Below, one piece after another: positions 1-11,453 of a stretch of 62,271 bases of DNA. The stretch is from an uncultured Microbacterium sp. (GTDB lineage: Bacteria > Actinomycetota > Actinomycetes > Actinomycetales > Microbacteriaceae): contig CANNEP010000005.1 of the NCBI GenBank assembly GCA_947503655.1, forward strand, positions 1-62,271, given 5' to 3'. Positions within the stretch are counted from its first letter, which is position 1. Each line of letters begins with the position of its first letter. Made by a program: the position numbers and the translations under genes. The notes beneath the pieces were generated by a model that made no database searches, had not been told where the DNA came from, and was given only the letters and a program-made list of their open reading frames with translations.

Positions 1-102
1 ACCCAGCCGAGCGTTTCAGTAGCTATATTCAGCCCTAACAATCACCCCCGGTGTTGCAACGACCGGACGAATCCGCCAAGGTGAGGGCCCCAGCTTTGTA
101 GC

Positions 103-3100
103 TTAGTTGTACGTCGTGAATCCGTCGGTCGAGAAACCGTCGAACTCCGTGTAGCTCAGGTCAGCTTCGCTGTACGCGCCGTCGGATGCGAAGATCCGGT
201 TCGGGTAGCGCTCGCTCTTAGCCTCTTCCGTCGCCTCAACAGTGATGTTGCGGTACTTCGACAGACCCGTACCAGCCGGGATGAGCTTACCGATGATGAC
301 GTTCTCCTTGAGGCCAACGAGCGGGTCGCTCTTGCCCTCCATGGCGGCCTGCGTCAGAACGCGGGTCGTCTCCTGGAACGATGCAGCCGACAGCCACGAC
401 TCGGTCGCAAGCGACGCCTTCGTGATACCCATCAGCTCCGGACGGCCCGATGCGGGGCGCTTGCCCTCACCGACGGCCGCACGGTTGAGGTCGCGGTAAC
501 GACGTGCGTCAACGAGCTCACCAGGCAGCAGATCGGTGTCACCGTGGTCAACAACCGTGACCTTGCGCATCATCTGACGCACGATGACCTCGATGTGCTT
601 GTCGTGAATCGGCACACCCTGCGAGCGGTAAACGCCCTGCACGCCACCAACGAGGTACTTCTGTGCGGCACGTGCACCCTGCACACGCATGACTTCCTTG
701 GGGTCAAGCGTGCCGAGCTGCAGCGGCTGACCGACAGCAATGTGCTGGCCGTCTTCGACGAGAAGCGTTGCACGCTTCAGCACCGGGTAAACAACCGGCT
801 CGTCACCGTTGTCAGGCGTCAGGATGACCTTCTTCTGCTTCTCGGTCTCCTCGATCGTGATGCGACCGTCTGCCTCAGCAATCGGCGATGCACCCTTCGG
901 GGTACGAGCTTCGAAGAGCTCCTGCACACGGGGAAGACCCTGCGTGATGTCATCTGCCGAAGCGGAACCACCGGTGTGGAAGGTACGCATCGTCAGCTGG
1001 GTACCGGGCTCACCAATCGACTGAGCAGCGATGATGCCGACGGCCTCACCGATGTCAACGATCTTGCCCGTTGCGAGCGAACGGCCGTAGCACTGTGCAC
1101 ACACACCAACAGCGGAGTCACACGTCAGAACCGAGCGCACCTTGATGGTCTCAACGCCAGCCTCAACGAGACGGTCGATGAGCACGTCGCCCACGTCGTC
1201 GCCTGCTTCAGCGATGGTGTTGCCGTCTGCGGTGACGACCGGAGCCGACAGGGTACGAGCGAACACCGAGTTTTCGACGTTCTCGTCGCGCACGAGCGTT
1301 CCGGTGTGGTCAGCCTTAGCGATGACGAACTCGAGACCCTTCGAGGTGCCACAGTCGTCTTCACGAATGATGACATCCTGCGAAACGTCGACGAGACGAC
1401 GCGTCAGGTAACCGGAGTCTGCGGTACGCAGAGCGGTGTCAGCCAGACCCTTACGAGCACCGTGGGTTGCAATGAAGTACTCAGCAACCGACAGACCCTC
1501 GCGGTAGGACGAGATGATCGGGCGAGGGATAATCTCACCCTTCGGGTTGTTCACCAGACCACGCATACCGGCGATGTTACGAATCTGCAGCCAGTTACCA
1601 CGAGCACCCGACGACACCATGCGGTTGATGGTGTTGTCTTCCGGGAAATTCTCGCGCATAGCGGCCTGAACTTCGTCGGTTGCCTTGGTCCAGTTCTCGA
1701 TGAGCTCCTTCTTACGCTCATCGTCGGTCAGCAGACCCTTTTCGAACTGGCCGGTGATCTTCGCGGCCTTCTTCTCGTACTCCGCAACAATCTCCTTCTT
1801 ACGCGGGGGCGTAAGAACGTCGCTCAGTGCAACCGTGACACCCGAACGGGTGGCCCAGTAGAAACCGGCGTCCTTGATGCGGTCGAGCGATGCAGCAACC
1901 TCAACCTTGGGGTATTCCTCGGCGAGCTTGTTGACGATCTGGCTCAGCTTGCCCTTGTCTGCCTGCTCGCGAACGAACGGGTAGCCCTTGGGGAGCGTGT
2001 CGTTGAACATGATCTGACCGAGCGATGCGTCGATCAGGCCGTGCGTTTCGTAGCCCTCGGGAGCTTCGCCCTCAAGGAACGTCATACCCGGGATGCGGAT
2101 GCGAACCTTGGCCTGCAGGTCGAGGGTGCCCTCGTCCTTAGCCAGGATTGCCTCAGCAACCGAACCGAATGCGCGGCCTTCACCGGTTGCCCCTACCTTG
2201 ACCGTGGTCAGGTGGTGGAGACCAATGATCATGTCCTGCGAAGGCAGGGTCACGGGGCGGCCGTCCGACGGCTTCAGGATGTTGTTCGAAGCGAGCATCA
2301 GCACACGTGCTTCAGCCTGAGCCTCAACCGACAGCGGCAGGTGAACAGCCATCTGGTCACCGTCGAAGTCAGCGTTGAAGGCTGCACAGACGAGCGGGTG
2401 CAGCTGAATAGCCTTACCCTCAACGAGCTGCGGTTCGAACGCCTGAATACCGAGACGGTGCAGCGTAGGTGCACGGTTCAGCAGAACCGGGCGCTCGCGG
2501 ATGATCTCTTCCAGAACGTCCCAGACCTCGGGGCGCGTGCGCTCAACGGCGCGCTTAGCGGCCTTGATGTTCTGAGCGTGGTTCAGGTCGATCAGACGCT
2601 TGATCACGAACGGCTTGAACAGCTCCAGAGCCATCTGCTTGGGCAGACCACACTGGTGCAGCTGCAGCTGCGGACCAACGATGATGACCGAACGGCCCGA
2701 GTAGTCAACACGCTTACCGAGCAGGTTCTGACGGAAACGACCCTGCTTACCCTTGAGCATGTCGCTCAGGGACTTGAGGGCACGGTTACCGGTACCCGTA
2801 ACCGGGCGACCACGGCGGCCGTTGTCGAACAGTGCGTCGACAGCTTCCTGCAGCATGCGCTTCTCGTTGTTGACGATGATCTCGGGAGCACCGAGGTCGA
2901 TCAGGCGACGGAGGCGGTTGTTGCGGTTGATAACGCGGCGGTACAGGTCGTTGAGGTCGCTCGTTGCGAAGCGGCCACCGTCGAGCTGAACCATCGGGCG
3001 AAGCTCCGGCGGAATAACCGGAACCACGTCAAGAACCATAGCGGCCGGCGACATGCCGGTCATCAGGAATGAGTTGACAACCTTCAGGCGCTTGATCGCG

Positions 3101-3972
3101 CGGATCTTACGCTGACCCTTGCCCTCGGAGATCTGCAGGTGAAGGCTCTCAGCCTCAGCCTGCAGGTCGAAGGTCTCGAGGCGCTTCTGGATCGACTCGG
3201 CGCCCATGTAGGCCTCGAAGTACTGACCGAAGCGGTCCTGCAGCTCCTGGAAGACGTCGTCTTCGGGCTTGAGCTGACCGACCTCGAGGGTACGGAACTC
3301 TTCCCACACACGCTCGAGACGGGCGATCTGCTCGTCAGCGCGCTTGCGAACGAGAGCCATCTCCTTCTCAGCAGCGTCCTTGACCTTCTTCTTGGCGTCA
3401 GCCTTTGCGCCTTCAGCCTCGAGAGCTGCAAGCTCCTCTTCCAGCTTGGCCAGGCGGTCGCCGACCGTAGCGTCACGGCGGTCAGCAATCGTCTTCATTT
3501 CAAGACGGATGCCGCCCTCGTGGGTTGCCATGTCGCGGTGTCGAGCATCCTCGTCAACCGAGATGACCATGTATGCCGCGAAGTAGATGACCTTTTCGAG
3601 GTCCTTCGGAGCCATGTCGAGCAGGTAGCCCAAGCGCGAAGGAACGCCCTTGAAGTACCAGATGTGGGTAACGGGTGCTGCGAGTTCGATGTGACCCATG
3701 CGCTCGCGACGAACGGCGCTCTTGGTCACCTCCACGCCACAGCGCTCACAAACGATGCCCTTGAAGCGGACACGCTTGTACTTGCCACATGCGCACTCCC
3801 AGTCGCGCGAAGGGCCGAAGATCTGCTCACCGAACAGACCGTCCTTCTCGGGCTTCAGGGTGCGGTAGTTAATCGTTTCGGGCTTCTTGACCTCACCGAA
3901 CGACCACTTACGGATGTCGTCAGCGGTCGCCAGTGCAATGCGAAGCTCTTCAAAAGTAGGTGCGTCGAGCAC
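103..3972 (-). CDS. rpoC: DNA-directed RNA polymerase subunit beta'
   Basis: Catalytic beta-prime subunit of RNA polymerase, 1289 residues, normal for actinobacteria. The first zinc site is C60, C62, C75 and C78; the active-centre motif NADFDGD puts the magnesium aspartates at D535, D537 and D539; a second zinc motif, [11 protein letters not shown], lies in the C-terminal third followed by the conserved [25 protein letters not shown] segment. Residues about 175-230 are the charged coiled-coil insert usual in this phylum. The start is GTG at 3972 with AGGAGA six bases upstream. It follows rpoB on the same strand after 47 bp, so the two form the usual rpoBC operon. The opposite strand carries long open frames that are codon shadows only. 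Confidence 0.99.
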   Translation of the reverse strand: MLDAPTFEELRIALATADDIRKWSFGEVKKPETINYRTLKPEKDGLFGEQIFGPSRDWECACGKYKRVRFKGIVCERCGVEVTKSAVRRERMGHIELAAPVTHIWYFKGVPSRLGYLLDMAPKDLEKVIYFAAYMVISVDEDARHRDMATHEGGIRLEMKTIADRRDATVGDRLAKLEEELAALEAEGAKADAKKKVKDAAEKEMALVRKRADEQIARLERVWEEFRTLEVGQLKPEDDVFQELQDRFGQYFEAYMGAESIQKRLETFDLQAEAESLHLQISEGKGQRKIRAIKRLKVVNSFLMTGMSPAAMVLDVVPVIPPELRPMVQLDGGRFATSDLNDLYRRVINRNNRLRRLIDLGAPEIIVNNEKRMLQEAVDALFDNGRRGRPVTGTGNRALKSLSDMLKGKQGRFRQNLLGKRVDYSGRSVIIVGPQLQLHQCGLPKQMALELFKPFVIKRLIDLNHAQNIKAAKRAVERTRPEVWDVLEEIIRERPVLLNRAPTLHRLGIQAFEPQLVEGKAIQLHPLVCAAFNADFDGDQMAVHLPLSVEAQAEARVLMLASNNILKPSDGRPVTLPSQDMIIGLHHLTTVKVGATGEGRAFGSVAEAILAKDEGTLDLQAKVRIRIPGMTFLEGEAPEGYETHGLIDASLGQIMFNDTLPKGYPFVREQADKGKLSQIVNKLAEEYPKVEVAASLDRIKDAGFYWATRSGVTVALSDVLTPPRKKEIVAEYEKKAAKITGQFEKGLLTDDERKKELIENWTKATDEVQAAMRENFPEDNTINRMVSSGARGNWLQIRNIAGMRGLVNNPKGEIIPRPIISSYREGLSVAEYFIATHGARKGLADTALRTADSGYLTRRLVDVSQDVIIREDDCGTSKGLEFVIAKADHTGTLVRDENVENSVFARTLSAPVVTADGNTIAEAGDDVGDVLIDRLVEAGVETIKVRSVLTCDSAVGVCAQCYGRSLATGKIVDIGEAVGIIAAQSIGEPGTQLTMRTFHTGGSASADDITQGLPRVQELFEARTPKGASPIAEADGRITIEETEKQKKVILTPDNGDEPVVYPVLKRATLLVEDGQHIAVGQPLQLGTLDPKEVMRVQGARAAQKYLVGGVQGVYRSQGVPIHDKHIEVIVRQMMRKVTVVDHGDTDLLPGELVDARRYRDLNRAAVGEGKRPASGRPELMGITKASLATESWLSAASFQETTRVLTQAAMEGKSDPLVGLKENVIIGKLIPAGTGLSKYRNITVEATEEAKSERYPNRIFASDGAYSEADLSYTEFDGFSTDGFTTYN

Positions 3973-4019
3973 GTCTTCTCCTGTGTCGGTTCTTTAAATC
4001 GTGTGGACGGTCGGCGAGA

Positions 4020-7000
4020 TTAGATCTCGTCGATCGATGCCGACTCGAAGCGGGTCGAAATGTTGATGCCGAGCTCTTCCGCTGCGCGGAATGCCTCGTC
4101 GTCCGATTCACGGAGGTTGACAGGCTGGCCGTCTGCGCCGAGAGCTTCGACGTTCAGGCAGAGCGACTGCATTTCCTTCATGAGGACCTTGAAGGACTCG
4201 GGGATACCCGGCTCCTGGATGTTCTCACCCTTAACGATCGCCTCGTACACCTTGACGCGGCCAAGGATGTCATCGGACTTGATCGTGAGGAGCTCCTGGA
4301 GTGCGTATGCCGCACCGTAAGCCTCAAGGGCCCACACTTCCATCTCACCGAAGCGCTGTCCACCGAACTGCGCCTTACCACCAAGAGGCTGCTGCGTGAT
4401 CATCGAGTAGGGACCCGTCGAACGCGCGTGGATCTTGTCATCGACAAGGTGGTGCAGCTTCAGGATGTACATGTAACCGACCGAGATCGGAGCCGGGAAC
4501 GGCTCACCCGAACGGCCATCGAACAGCTGAGCCTTACCGGTGGAGTCGATGAGACGAACACCGTCGCGGTTCAGCAACGTCGAGTCGAGGAGACCCGCAA
4601 TTTCTTGCTCTTCTGCACCGTCAAACACCGGCGTTGCCACCTTGGTTCCGGGAGCCGCTTCAAAAGCCTGCTCCGGGAGGTGAGTTGCCCACTCGGGGGT
4701 GCCTTCGACCTTCCAACCGCGGCTGGCGATCCAACCGAGGTGGGTCTCCAGAACCTGACCGAAGTTCATTCGACCAGGAATACCCAGCGGGTTCAGAACG
4801 ATGTCAAGCGGGGTACCGTCAGCCATGAACGGCATGTCTTCCACGGGAAGAATCTTGGCGATAACACCCTTGTTTCCGTGGCGACCAGCGAGCTTGTCAC
4901 CAGCGGTGATCTTTCGCTTCTGAGCGATGTAGACCACGACGCGGCGGTTGACGCCCGAGCCGAGCTCGTCGTCGCCATCTTCTGCGTTGAATTCCTTCAC
5001 CGCGATGATGGTGCCCTGCTCACCGTGCGGAACCTTCAGCGAGGTGTCGCGAACTTCGCGGCTCTTCTCGTTGAAGATGGCGCGCAGCAGGCGCTCTTCA
5101 GCCGACAGCTCGGTTTCACCCTTAGGCGTGACCTTACCGACGAGGATGTCACCGGGGCGAACCTCAGCACCGATGCGGATGATGCCGCGCTCGTCGAGAT
5201 CCTTCAGAAGCTCAGGCGAAACGTTCGGAAGGTCACGGGTGATCTCTTCCTTACCGAGCTTCGTGTCGCGGGCGTCAACTTCGTACTCTTCGATGTGAAT
5301 CGAGGAGAGCGTGTCGTCTTTCACCAGATCCTGGCTCAGGATGATCGCGTCTTCGTAGTTGTAGCCTTCCCACGTCATGAAGCCGACGAGGAGGTTCTTA
5401 CCCAGTGCGAGCTCACCGTTCTCGGTAGCGGGGCCATCAGCGATGACCTCGCCAGCCTCGATGCGCTCACCCTGCGAAACGATAACGCGCTGGTTGTACG
5501 ACGTGCCCTGGTTCGAACGGTCGAACTTGCGGAGGTAGTACTCCTGCGTTCCGCCTTCGTCGAGCTGAACAACAACGCGGTCAGCCGAAACCTCGGAGAT
5601 CACACCAGCCTTGTCAGCGGTGACAACGTCACCAGCATCAATAGCGGTGAAGCCCTCCATACCGGTACCGACGAGCGGCGACTCCGAACGGAGCAGCGGC
5701 ACAGCCTGACGCTGCATGTTGGCACCCATGAGGGCGCGGTTCGCGTCGTCGTGCTCGAGGAACGGAATGAGCGACGTAGCAACCGACACCATCTGGCGCG
5801 GCGAAACGTCCATGTAGCCGATTTCGTCAGCCGGGAAGAGGTCAACCTCACCGTCGCGGCCCGAACGAGCCAGAACGCGGGTGTCAGCGAACGCGCCGTC
5901 CTTCTTCAGGACTGCGTTTGCCTGTGCCACCACGAAGTCTTGCTCTTCAGCAGCCGTGAGGTAGTCGATCGTCGACGACACCTTGCCGTCGATAACACGA
6001 CGGTACGGGGTCTCGATGAAACCGAAAGCGTTGATGCGCGCGAACGATGCGAGCGAACCAATCAGACCAATGTTCGGACCTTCAGGCGTCTCAATCGGGC
6101 ACATACGGCCGTAGTGGGACGGGTGAACGTCACGAACCTCAACACCTGCGCGCTCACGCGACAGACCACCCGGGCCGAGGGCCGAGAGGCGACGCTTGTG
6201 CGTAAGACCCGCGAGCGGGTTGTTCTGGTCCATGAACTGCGACAGCTGCGAGGTTCCGAAGAACTCCTTGATCGCTGCCACAACCGGACGCACGTTGATG
6301 AGCGTCTGCGGCGTGATCGCTTCGATGTCCTGCGTGGTCATGCGCTCGCGAACGACGCGCTCCATGCGGGAAAGACCGGTGCGAACCTGGTTCTGGATGA
6401 GCTCACCGACGGCGCGGATACGACGGTTACCGAAGTTGTCGATGTCGTCGGTTGCGAGCGTGATGTCAGCGGTCTTGCCGTTGCGAACACCCTCGAACGA
6501 GGTGTCTCCGCGGTGCAGGCGAACCAGGTACTTGATTGTGGCGACGATGTCTTCAACCGTCAGCACCGACTCGGTCGACGGCGCGTCCAGGCCGAGCTTC
6601 TGGTTGATCTTGTAGCGACCGACCTTAGCCAGGTCGTAACGCTTCGCGTTGAAGTAGAAGTTATCCAGCAGCGCGCGGGCAGCCTCAGCAGCAACCTGCT
6701 CGCCCGGACGAAGCTTGCGGTAGATGTCGCGGAGCGCATCTTCCTTCGTGAGGATCGTGTCCTTCGACAGCGTCTCTTCGATCGAGTCGAAACCGGCGAA
6801 CTCAGCGAGGATGTCTTCGCTGGTCAGGCCGAGAGCCTTGAGGAAGACCGTGACCGACTGCTTACGCTTGCGGTCAACACGAACGCCAACCTGGTCGCGC
6901 TTGTCGATCTCGAACTCAAGCCATGCACCACGGCTCGGAATGATGCGAGCGGAGAAGATGTCTTTGTCGCTCGTCTTGTCGGGCGTGCGGTCGAAGTAGA

Positions 7001-7514
7001 CACCAGGCGAACGGACGAGCTGCGAAACGACGACGCGCTCGGTGCCGTTGATGATGAACGTACCCTTGTTGGTCTGGAGCGGGAAGTCGCCCATGAAGAC
7101 CGTCTGGGTCTTGATCTCACCGGTCTGGTGGTTCATGAACTCGGCTTCGACGTACAGCGGCGCGGCGTAGGTCTTGCCACGCTCCTTGCACTCGTCGATC
7201 GAGTACTTTTCCGGCTCCAGGTACGGGTTCGTGAACGAGAGCTGCATGGTCTCGCTCAGGTCTTCGATGGGGCTGATCTCCTCGAAGATCTCCTCAAGAC
7301 CCGAAACCTCGGGGACGTCAGTGCGTCCCTCAGCCTGCGCCTCAGCGACGCGGGCCTTCCAGTTCTCGTTTCCGACGAGCCAGTCAAACGATTCGACCTG
7401 CAGAGCGAGCAGATCAGGAACCGTCAGGGTGTCAGAAATCTTGGCGAACGAGAGGCGGGAAGCTCCGCGTCCGTTCTTGGGTGTGGTGGTGGATGCGTTG
7501 CGCGCAGCTGCCAA
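4020..7514 (-). CDS. rpoB: DNA-directed RNA polymerase subunit beta
   Basis: Beta subunit of RNA polymerase, 1164 residues from the start chosen here. A longer frame begins at 7661, but TTG at 7514 has a GGAGG site (7523-7527) at 8-base spacing and gives the usual N-terminus (MAAARNAST, then [19 protein letters not shown]), so I take TTG. The rifampicin region is intact and looks sensitive: [15 protein letters not shown], then D429, H439 and S444 at the positions numbered 435, 445 and 450 in Mycobacterium tuberculosis. The C-terminal [19 protein letters not shown] block is present. It is transcribed with rpoC, and a candidate promoter lies at 7668-7696. Confidence 0.98.
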   Translation of the reverse strand: MAAARNASTTTPKNGRGASRLSFAKISDTLTVPDLLALQVESFDWLVGNENWKARVAEAQAEGRTDVPEVSGLEEIFEEISPIEDLSETMQLSFTNPYLEPEKYSIDECKERGKTYAAPLYVEAEFMNHQTGEIKTQTVFMGDFPLQTNKGTFIINGTERVVVSQLVRSPGVYFDRTPDKTSDKDIFSARIIPSRGAWLEFEIDKRDQVGVRVDRKRKQSVTVFLKALGLTSEDILAEFAGFDSIEETLSKDTILTKEDALRDIYRKLRPGEQVAAEAARALLDNFYFNAKRYDLAKVGRYKINQKLGLDAPSTESVLTVEDIVATIKYLVRLHRGDTSFEGVRNGKTADITLATDDIDNFGNRRIRAVGELIQNQVRTGLSRMERVVRERMTTQDIEAITPQTLINVRPVVAAIKEFFGTSQLSQFMDQNNPLAGLTHKRRLSALGPGGLSRERAGVEVRDVHPSHYGRMCPIETPEGPNIGLIGSLASFARINAFGFIETPYRRVIDGKVSSTIDYLTAAEEQDFVVAQANAVLKKDGAFADTRVLARSGRDGEVDLFPADEIGYMDVSPRQMVSVATSLIPFLEHDDANRALMGANMQRQAVPLLRSESPLVGTGMEGFTAIDAGDVVTADKAGVISEVSADRVVVQLDEGGTQEYYLRKFDRSNQGTSYNQRVIVSQGERIEAGEVIADGPATENGELALGKNLLVGFMTWEGYNYEDAIILSQDLVKDDTLSSIHIEEYEVDARDTKLGKEEITRDLPNVSPELLKDLDERGIIRIGAEVRPGDILVGKVTPKGETELSAEERLLRAIFNEKSREVRDTSLKVPHGEQGTIIAVKEFNAEDGDDELGSGVNRRVVVYIAQKRKITAGDKLAGRHGNKGVIAKILPVEDMPFMADGTPLDIVLNPLGIPGRMNFGQVLETHLGWIASRGWKVEGTPEWATHLPEQAFEAAPGTKVATPVFDGAEEQEIAGLLDSTLLNRDGVRLIDSTGKAQLFDGRSGEPFPAPISVGYMYILKLHHLVDDKIHARSTGPYSMITQQPLGGKAQFGGQRFGEMEVWALEAYGAAYALQELLTIKSDDILGRVKVYEAIVKGENIQEPGIPESFKVLMKEMQSLCLNVEALGADGQPVNLRESDDEAFRAAEELGINISTRFESASIDEI

Positions 7515-7667
7515 GGGAATTACCTCCAGGGGACCCAGCCGGGTCTCGTGATTCCTTGTCGTAGGTGGGTGCTCATCTCTTCCCAAAGCCTGAACCGTTC
7601 TCGCAAACGGAGACACAGACTCTGCCGACCACCATATGAGGGCAGGGGGAAGTGAGCGCAACTATCA

Positions 7668-7696
7668 ACAATACACACCGGTATTCGACATGTCCA
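7668..7696 (-). promoter_or_regulatory. candidate rpoB promoter
   Basis: On the minus strand TGGACA (7691-7696) and TATTGT (7668-7673) are separated by exactly 17 bp, with TGTG just before the -10 element. Transcription would start near 7661 and give a leader of about 147 nt before the TTG start of rpoB. This is inferred from sequence alone. Confidence 0.5.
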
Positions 7697-7799
7697 CCCC
7701 CAATGCCGAAGGTTTGCTGAGTATCGGTGTATATGGTTCCGCGCCGGTGTCACCGGCGGAGTCCGCAGCACGACGCGTGGGCGATGGGCCGGGTGGCGG

Positions 7800-7829
7800 A
7801 ACCAGGGGTGGCGTAACCAGGGGTGGCGT
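7800..7829. repeat. 15-bp tandem repeat, two units
   Basis: The unit AACCAGGGGTGGCGT occurs twice without mismatch, followed by a broken third start (AACCC). The first unit overlaps a CGGAACCA octamer at 7797-7804. The repeat lies 25 bp downstream of the hemA stop codon. Confidence 0.75.
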
Positions 7830-7854
7830 AACCCGGAGGCGCGAAAGCGCCGGG

Positions 7855-9090
7855 TTATGGCAGGTCAAACACGATACGGAGGGCCTCTTCGTACTCGTCG
7901 AGGCGACCGGCTTCGGCGAATTCTCGAGCCCGTACCGAGGGGCCGTGTGCGATGACGGCGGCGAGGTGCCGGAGTGCCCGCTCCGTCGCGTCGGTGTCAG
8001 CCGCGGCCTCAGCGACAGGGCCTGCGCCCATCGTCTCGCCGGCGCCTTCGCCCCGGGGAGCGCGCGGCAGGCGCGCCAGCTCATCGTTGAGCGCCTGCGT
8101 GATGTGTCGGCGGAACCCCACAATGGCCGGCGCGGCCGCGCGCTGAGCGAGATAAGCGGCGGCGTGCGTACCCACGACATCACGGGCGGCGTCGGCGAGT
8201 TCTGGCAGCTCGGCGTGCTTACCGATGACCGCCAGGTCGATGAGCTCGATGTGCTCCAATTCGCCCACCGCCGGGTCAACGTTGCGTGGCAACCCGAGGT
8301 CGATGATGAGCCGTGACTTGTCGTCAATGATCTGGTCGACCGTGACGGTGTAACGCGACGTGCATGTGATGACGATGCGGGCACGAGAAACCGCATCGGG
8401 CAGATCATGCTCTGCCGTGACGTCAAATTTCTCGGCGAAGCGCTGCGCTCGGCCGGTCGCCGAGAAGACGCGGAGGTTCTGCGCGCCCCGCGCACGCAAC
8501 GACTGAATCGTCGTCGCAGCATACGATCCGGTGCCGACAATCAGCACGGGAATGGGCGACCAGTCGGCAACCCGCAGTTCGAGCATGTCGAGCACGGTGC
8601 GCACCAGGGTGCGGCCCGAGGCCGCGAGATCGGTGCGGGCGCGAACAGCACGGTTGGTCGTGGCGGCGCGTTGAAAGACCTGCTCCAGATGACCGGTCAC
8701 CGCGCCGGCTTCGCGCGATGCGACGAGTGCCCGCTGCACTTGACCCGAGATCTCGTCTTCGCCCATCACCATGGACTCAAGCCCCGAGCTCACCGAAAAC
8801 AGGTGACGAATCGCATCGTCTCCGCTCAGCGCTGTGACGGAGGCAGCGAGTTCAGCACCATCTTCCAGCAGTGCCTGCAGCGCGGTGGTTCCGATCGTCA
8901 CCGGCTCTGCGGCGGTGTCGTCAACGTCGAGGTATGCCTCAAACCGGTTGCACGTGGCCAGCACGACGGCACCACGAACCTGGTCGTGGGCCGCAAAGGC
9001 GGACGCGGTAGCGGCGTCAACCGAACGGGCGACGCGATCGAGCACGTCGAACTCCGTGTTTCGGTGATTAGCCGTGAGACATAACAGCAC
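7855..9090 (-). CDS. hemA: glutamyl-tRNA reductase
   Basis: First committed enzyme of the C5 route to 5-aminolevulinate: it reduces glutamyl-tRNA to glutamate-1-semialdehyde with NADPH. The protein has 411 residues. The catalytic cysteine is C47 in ATCNRFE, and the substrate-binding block SSGLESMVMGEDEISGQVQ and a Rossmann segment (VLIVGTGSYA) follow in the family order. The start is GTG at 9090 with GAGGG upstream. The gene diverges from the hemE-hemL operon, whose last gene hemL uses its product, across a 74-bp region containing an inverted repeat. Its stop lies 340 bp before rpoB on the same strand. Confidence 0.96.
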   Translation of the reverse strand: MLLCLTANHRNTEFDVLDRVARSVDAATASAFAAHDQVRGAVVLATCNRFEAYLDVDDTAAEPVTIGTTALQALLEDGAELAASVTALSGDDAIRHLFSVSSGLESMVMGEDEISGQVQRALVASREAGAVTGHLEQVFQRAATTNRAVRARTDLAASGRTLVRTVLDMLELRVADWSPIPVLIVGTGSYAATTIQSLRARGAQNLRVFSATGRAQRFAEKFDVTAEHDLPDAVSRARIVITCTSRYTVTVDQIIDDKSRLIIDLGLPRNVDPAVGELEHIELIDLAVIGKHAELPELADAARDVVGTHAAAYLAQRAAAPAIVGFRRHITQALNDELARLPRAPRGEGAGETMGAGPVAEAAADTDATERALRHLAAVIAHGPSVRAREFAEAGRLDEYEEALRIVFDLP

Positions 9091-9124
9091 GATTGCCTAC
9101 CCTCACAGACTTTCCTGGTAATCA

Positions 9125-9148
9125 TCTGATGTTACAAACTTCATCAGA
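9125..9148. promoter_or_regulatory. inverted repeat in hemA-hemE divergent region
   Basis: TCTGATG (9125-9131) and CATCAGA (9142-9148) form a perfect 7-bp inverted repeat with a 10-bp spacer. It sits between the divergent hemA and hemE starts and directly upstream of the hemE -10 element, a good place for an operator acting on one or both genes. The binding protein is unknown. Confidence 0.45.
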
Positions 9149-9151
9149 CGA

Positions 9152-9157
9152 TACTCT
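9152..9157 (+). promoter_or_regulatory. hemE -10 element, leaderless
   Basis: TACTCT fits TANNNT and lies 7 bases before the hemE ATG at 9165. No ribosome binding site precedes that ATG, so a leaderless transcript is likely. Confidence 0.4.
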
Positions 9158-9164
9158 CTTTTGT

Positions 9165-10220
9165 ATGCCCCTTGCACCTGAGCATCCCCTTGTCGATGGC
9201 CGTACGTCATCGTCTCCCCTCGTTCTCGCAGCCCGCGGCGAGAAGCAAGCAACTCCCCCGATTTGGTTCATGCGCCAGGCGGGGCGGTCGTTGCCGGAGT
9301 ACCACCAGGTGCGCGGAACCACGGGAATGCTCGAAGCATGCCTCACGCCCGATTTGGCGGCAGAAATTACGTTGCAGCCGGTTTGGCGCCATGACGTCGA
9401 TGCCGCCGTGTTCTATAGCGACATTGTGATTCCACCGCTGGTCGCCGGCCTCGACGTCGAAATCGTGCCCGGACGCGGCCCGATCTTCGCTTCACCCGTT
9501 CGCACGGCGGCCGATGTCGCCGCCCTGCCCGCACTCGACAGCCTCGACTTCTCTCGCATTCGCGAGGCCATCGCGATCATTACGGCAGAGCTGGGCTCGA
9601 AGCCGCTCATCGGATTTGGTGGCGCGCCTTTCACTCTCGCTTCTTACCTCGTCGAGGGTGGCCCGTCGAAAGACCAGGCCCGCGCCCGTGCCCTGATGAA
9701 ATCAGATCCCGCGACCTGGAACGCCCTGTTGGCCTGGTGCGCCGACGCCACGGCTCAGTTCATGCGCGCACAGGTTGAAGCGGGCGCTAGCGTCGTCCAA
9801 CTGTTTGACTCCTGGGCGGGCTCGCTGTCGCGCGCTGATTGGGCGAGCGCCGTCGCGCCCCACTCGGCGGCCATCTTCTCTGCCCTCAGCGACCTCGAGG
9901 TTCCGCGCATCCATTTCGGTCTGGGCATGCGCGACATGCTCGACCTGATTCCCGATCTCGGCGCCACCACGGTCGGCATCGACTGGCGTACGCCGCTCGA
10001 TGACGCCGCCGCGGTGCTCGGTGACCGCGCGGGAGTACAGGGCAACATCGACCCCACTGTGCTGGGTGCCGGATGGGATGCCATCCGCGACAACGTGAAC
10101 GACGTCGTAGCACGCGGCCGATCGGCGCGGTCACACATTGTGAACCTGGGCCACGGCGTCACCCCTGACACCAAACCGGCGCTGCTCACGCGTATCGTCG
10201 AGCACGTTCATGCACTCTGA
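9165..10220 (+). CDS. hemE: uroporphyrinogen decarboxylase
   Basis: Decarboxylates the four acetate side chains of uroporphyrinogen III to give coproporphyrinogen III. The protein has 351 residues from ATG 9165. It shows the N-terminal signature PPIWFMRQAGRSLPEY with the substrate-binding arginines, then GFGGAPFTLASYLVEGG, QLFDSWAG and the C-terminal NLGHGVTPDT motif. The frame is open upstream to 9093, but those 24 codons are not conserved-looking and cover the inverted repeat and -10 element. It overlaps hemG by 11 bases and is first in the hemEGCBL operon. Confidence 0.97.
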   Translation: MPLAPEHPLVDGRTSSSPLVLAARGEKQATPPIWFMRQAGRSLPEYHQVRGTTGMLEACLTPDLAAEITLQPVWRHDVDAAVFYSDIVIPPLVAGLDVEIVPGRGPIFASPVRTAADVAALPALDSLDFSRIREAIAIITAELGSKPLIGFGGAPFTLASYLVEGGPSKDQARARALMKSDPATWNALLAWCADATAQFMRAQVEAGASVVQLFDSWAGSLSRADWASAVAPHSAAIFSALSDLEVPRIHFGLGMRDMLDLIPDLGATTVGIDWRTPLDDAAAVLGDRAGVQGNIDPTVLGAGWDAIRDNVNDVVARGRSARSHIVNLGHGVTPDTKPALLTRIVEHVHAL

Positions 10221-11442
10221 CATATTCATTGTTGGTGGCGGCGTCGCTGGCCTGACTCTGGCCCGCGACCTCGCCATCGGTGGGCGCCAGGTGCATGTCA
10301 TCGAGCGCGAAGAACGCACCGGCGGTCAAGTCACCGCCATCGATGTCGAGTCGCATCAACTCGATGCGGCAGCCGAGTCCTTTGCCACGCGCACGGATGC
10401 TGTGGTTGGGTTGATCGCCGAGCTCGGCCTGAGCGACCGCGTCTTGGCACCCTTAGGCGCGCCCGCCTGGATTCACCGCGAAGACGGAACCGCCATGCCG
10501 CTGCCAGCGACGGGACTCCTGGGTGTCCCCTCGGATCCTCTGGCTCGTGATGTACGCCAATCGATCGGCGTCGTCGGTGCGGTTCGAGCCTGGGCCGATA
10601 CGGTGCTTCCGCGAAGCGTCGGCGCGGAAGCGACCTCGTTCGGAGACCTCGTAACCGCCCGGATGGGGCGTCGCGTCACCGAGCGCCTCGTCGGTCCCAT
10701 CACGCGGGGCGTGCATTCCGTCGAACCACACGCGTTGGCGATCGCGACGGCACACCCCGCACTCGCTTCTCGCGATGACCGCTCGCTCGCGCGGTCCATT
10801 CGCCACATTCGACGCACCGCTCCCGCTGGTTCCGCCGTCGCCAGCCTGCACGGCGGTATGCACACCCTGCCAATCGCCCTCGCCGAGAGCGCAGCCGAGG
10901 CGGGCGTGCAGATTCACCGGGGCATGACGGCAACAGAAGTGTCGGCCTCATCGGTGACCTTCGACGGCGCCAAACACCGGGGCGACGTGATCATGGCTAC
11001 TCCGCCGCAGGGAGCACCAACACGCGCGGTGACCCTGGTCACGGTGGTTGCCTCGGCACCGACATGGGCCGCTGTACCGCGCGGCACGGGCGTTCTCGTC
11101 ACCCCCGGCTCCCCCGGCGTGAGCGCACGCGCCCTCACGCACGTCAGCGCCAAATGGCAATGGGTGTCGCGGGCGTTCGCAGGAAAACAGGTGGTTCGAC
11201 TGTCGTACGACGGTGCGACGAGCGAGCCGCTGGCCAAAGCCGTCAACGATGCGACCATACTGATGGGGTCGGCGCCCGAAGCGGTGCACACGGTGCTCGA
11301 GCGCCGCTGGGCTCGAGCCACGCCGCTGGCAAAAGCAGACCGCGCCGGGATGCGCTGGGTTGGCGAATCGGTCTCCGGGACCGGATTGGCCGCCGTCGTG
11401 GCCCATGCTCGACGCACAGCCGCAGACATACTCACGCAATGA
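10210..11442 (+). CDS. hemG: protoporphyrinogen/coproporphyrinogen oxidase (HemG/HemY type)
   Basis: FAD-dependent porphyrinogen oxidase of 410 residues. The N-terminus has the dinucleotide-binding motif IVGGGVAGLTLARDLA (G9, G11, G14) followed by the acidic strand end HVIEREERTGGQ. Actinobacteria normally use the coproporphyrin-dependent branch, in which this enzyme oxidises coproporphyrinogen III to coproporphyrin III; that assignment is family knowledge, not read from residues here. It overlaps hemE upstream and ends in an ATGA overlap with an alternative hemC start, so the genes are translationally coupled. The genes for the two following steps in that branch, ferrochelatase and HemQ, are not beside it. 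Confidence 0.9.
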   Translation: MHSDIFIVGGGVAGLTLARDLAIGGRQVHVIEREERTGGQVTAIDVESHQLDAAAESFATRTDAVVGLIAELGLSDRVLAPLGAPAWIHREDGTAMPLPATGLLGVPSDPLARDVRQSIGVVGAVRAWADTVLPRSVGAEATSFGDLVTARMGRRVTERLVGPITRGVHSVEPHALAIATAHPALASRDDRSLARSIRHIRRTAPAGSAVASLHGGMHTLPIALAESAAEAGVQIHRGMTATEVSASSVTFDGAKHRGDVIMATPPQGAPTRAVTLVTVVASAPTWAAVPRGTGVLVTPGSPGVSARALTHVSAKWQWVSRAFAGKQVVRLSYDGATSEPLAKAVNDATILMGSAPEAVHTVLERRWARATPLAKADRAGMRWVGESVSGTGLAAVVAHARRTAADILTQ

Positions 11443-11453
11443 AGGAACAGGAA

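Larger units (their letters stand above)
7515..7854. other. rpoB leader and hemA-rpoB intergenic region
   Basis: This 340-bp gap separates the hemA stop from the rpoB start, both on the minus strand. It holds a sigma-70-like promoter for rpoB at 7668-7696, a leader of about 150 nt ending in the GGAGG site, a 15-bp tandem repeat at 7800-7829 and two copies of the TGGTTCCG octamer (7734 plus strand, 7797 minus strand). I see no RNA gene and no convincing protein. Confidence 0.7.

Noticed and set aside
544..7655. Very long open frames (842 and 1231 codons) on the plus strand opposite rpoC and rpoB
   Set aside because: They mirror the codon bias of rpoC and rpoB on the other strand, have implausible composition (His, Arg, Asp, Leu-rich without domains) and no supporting start signals.
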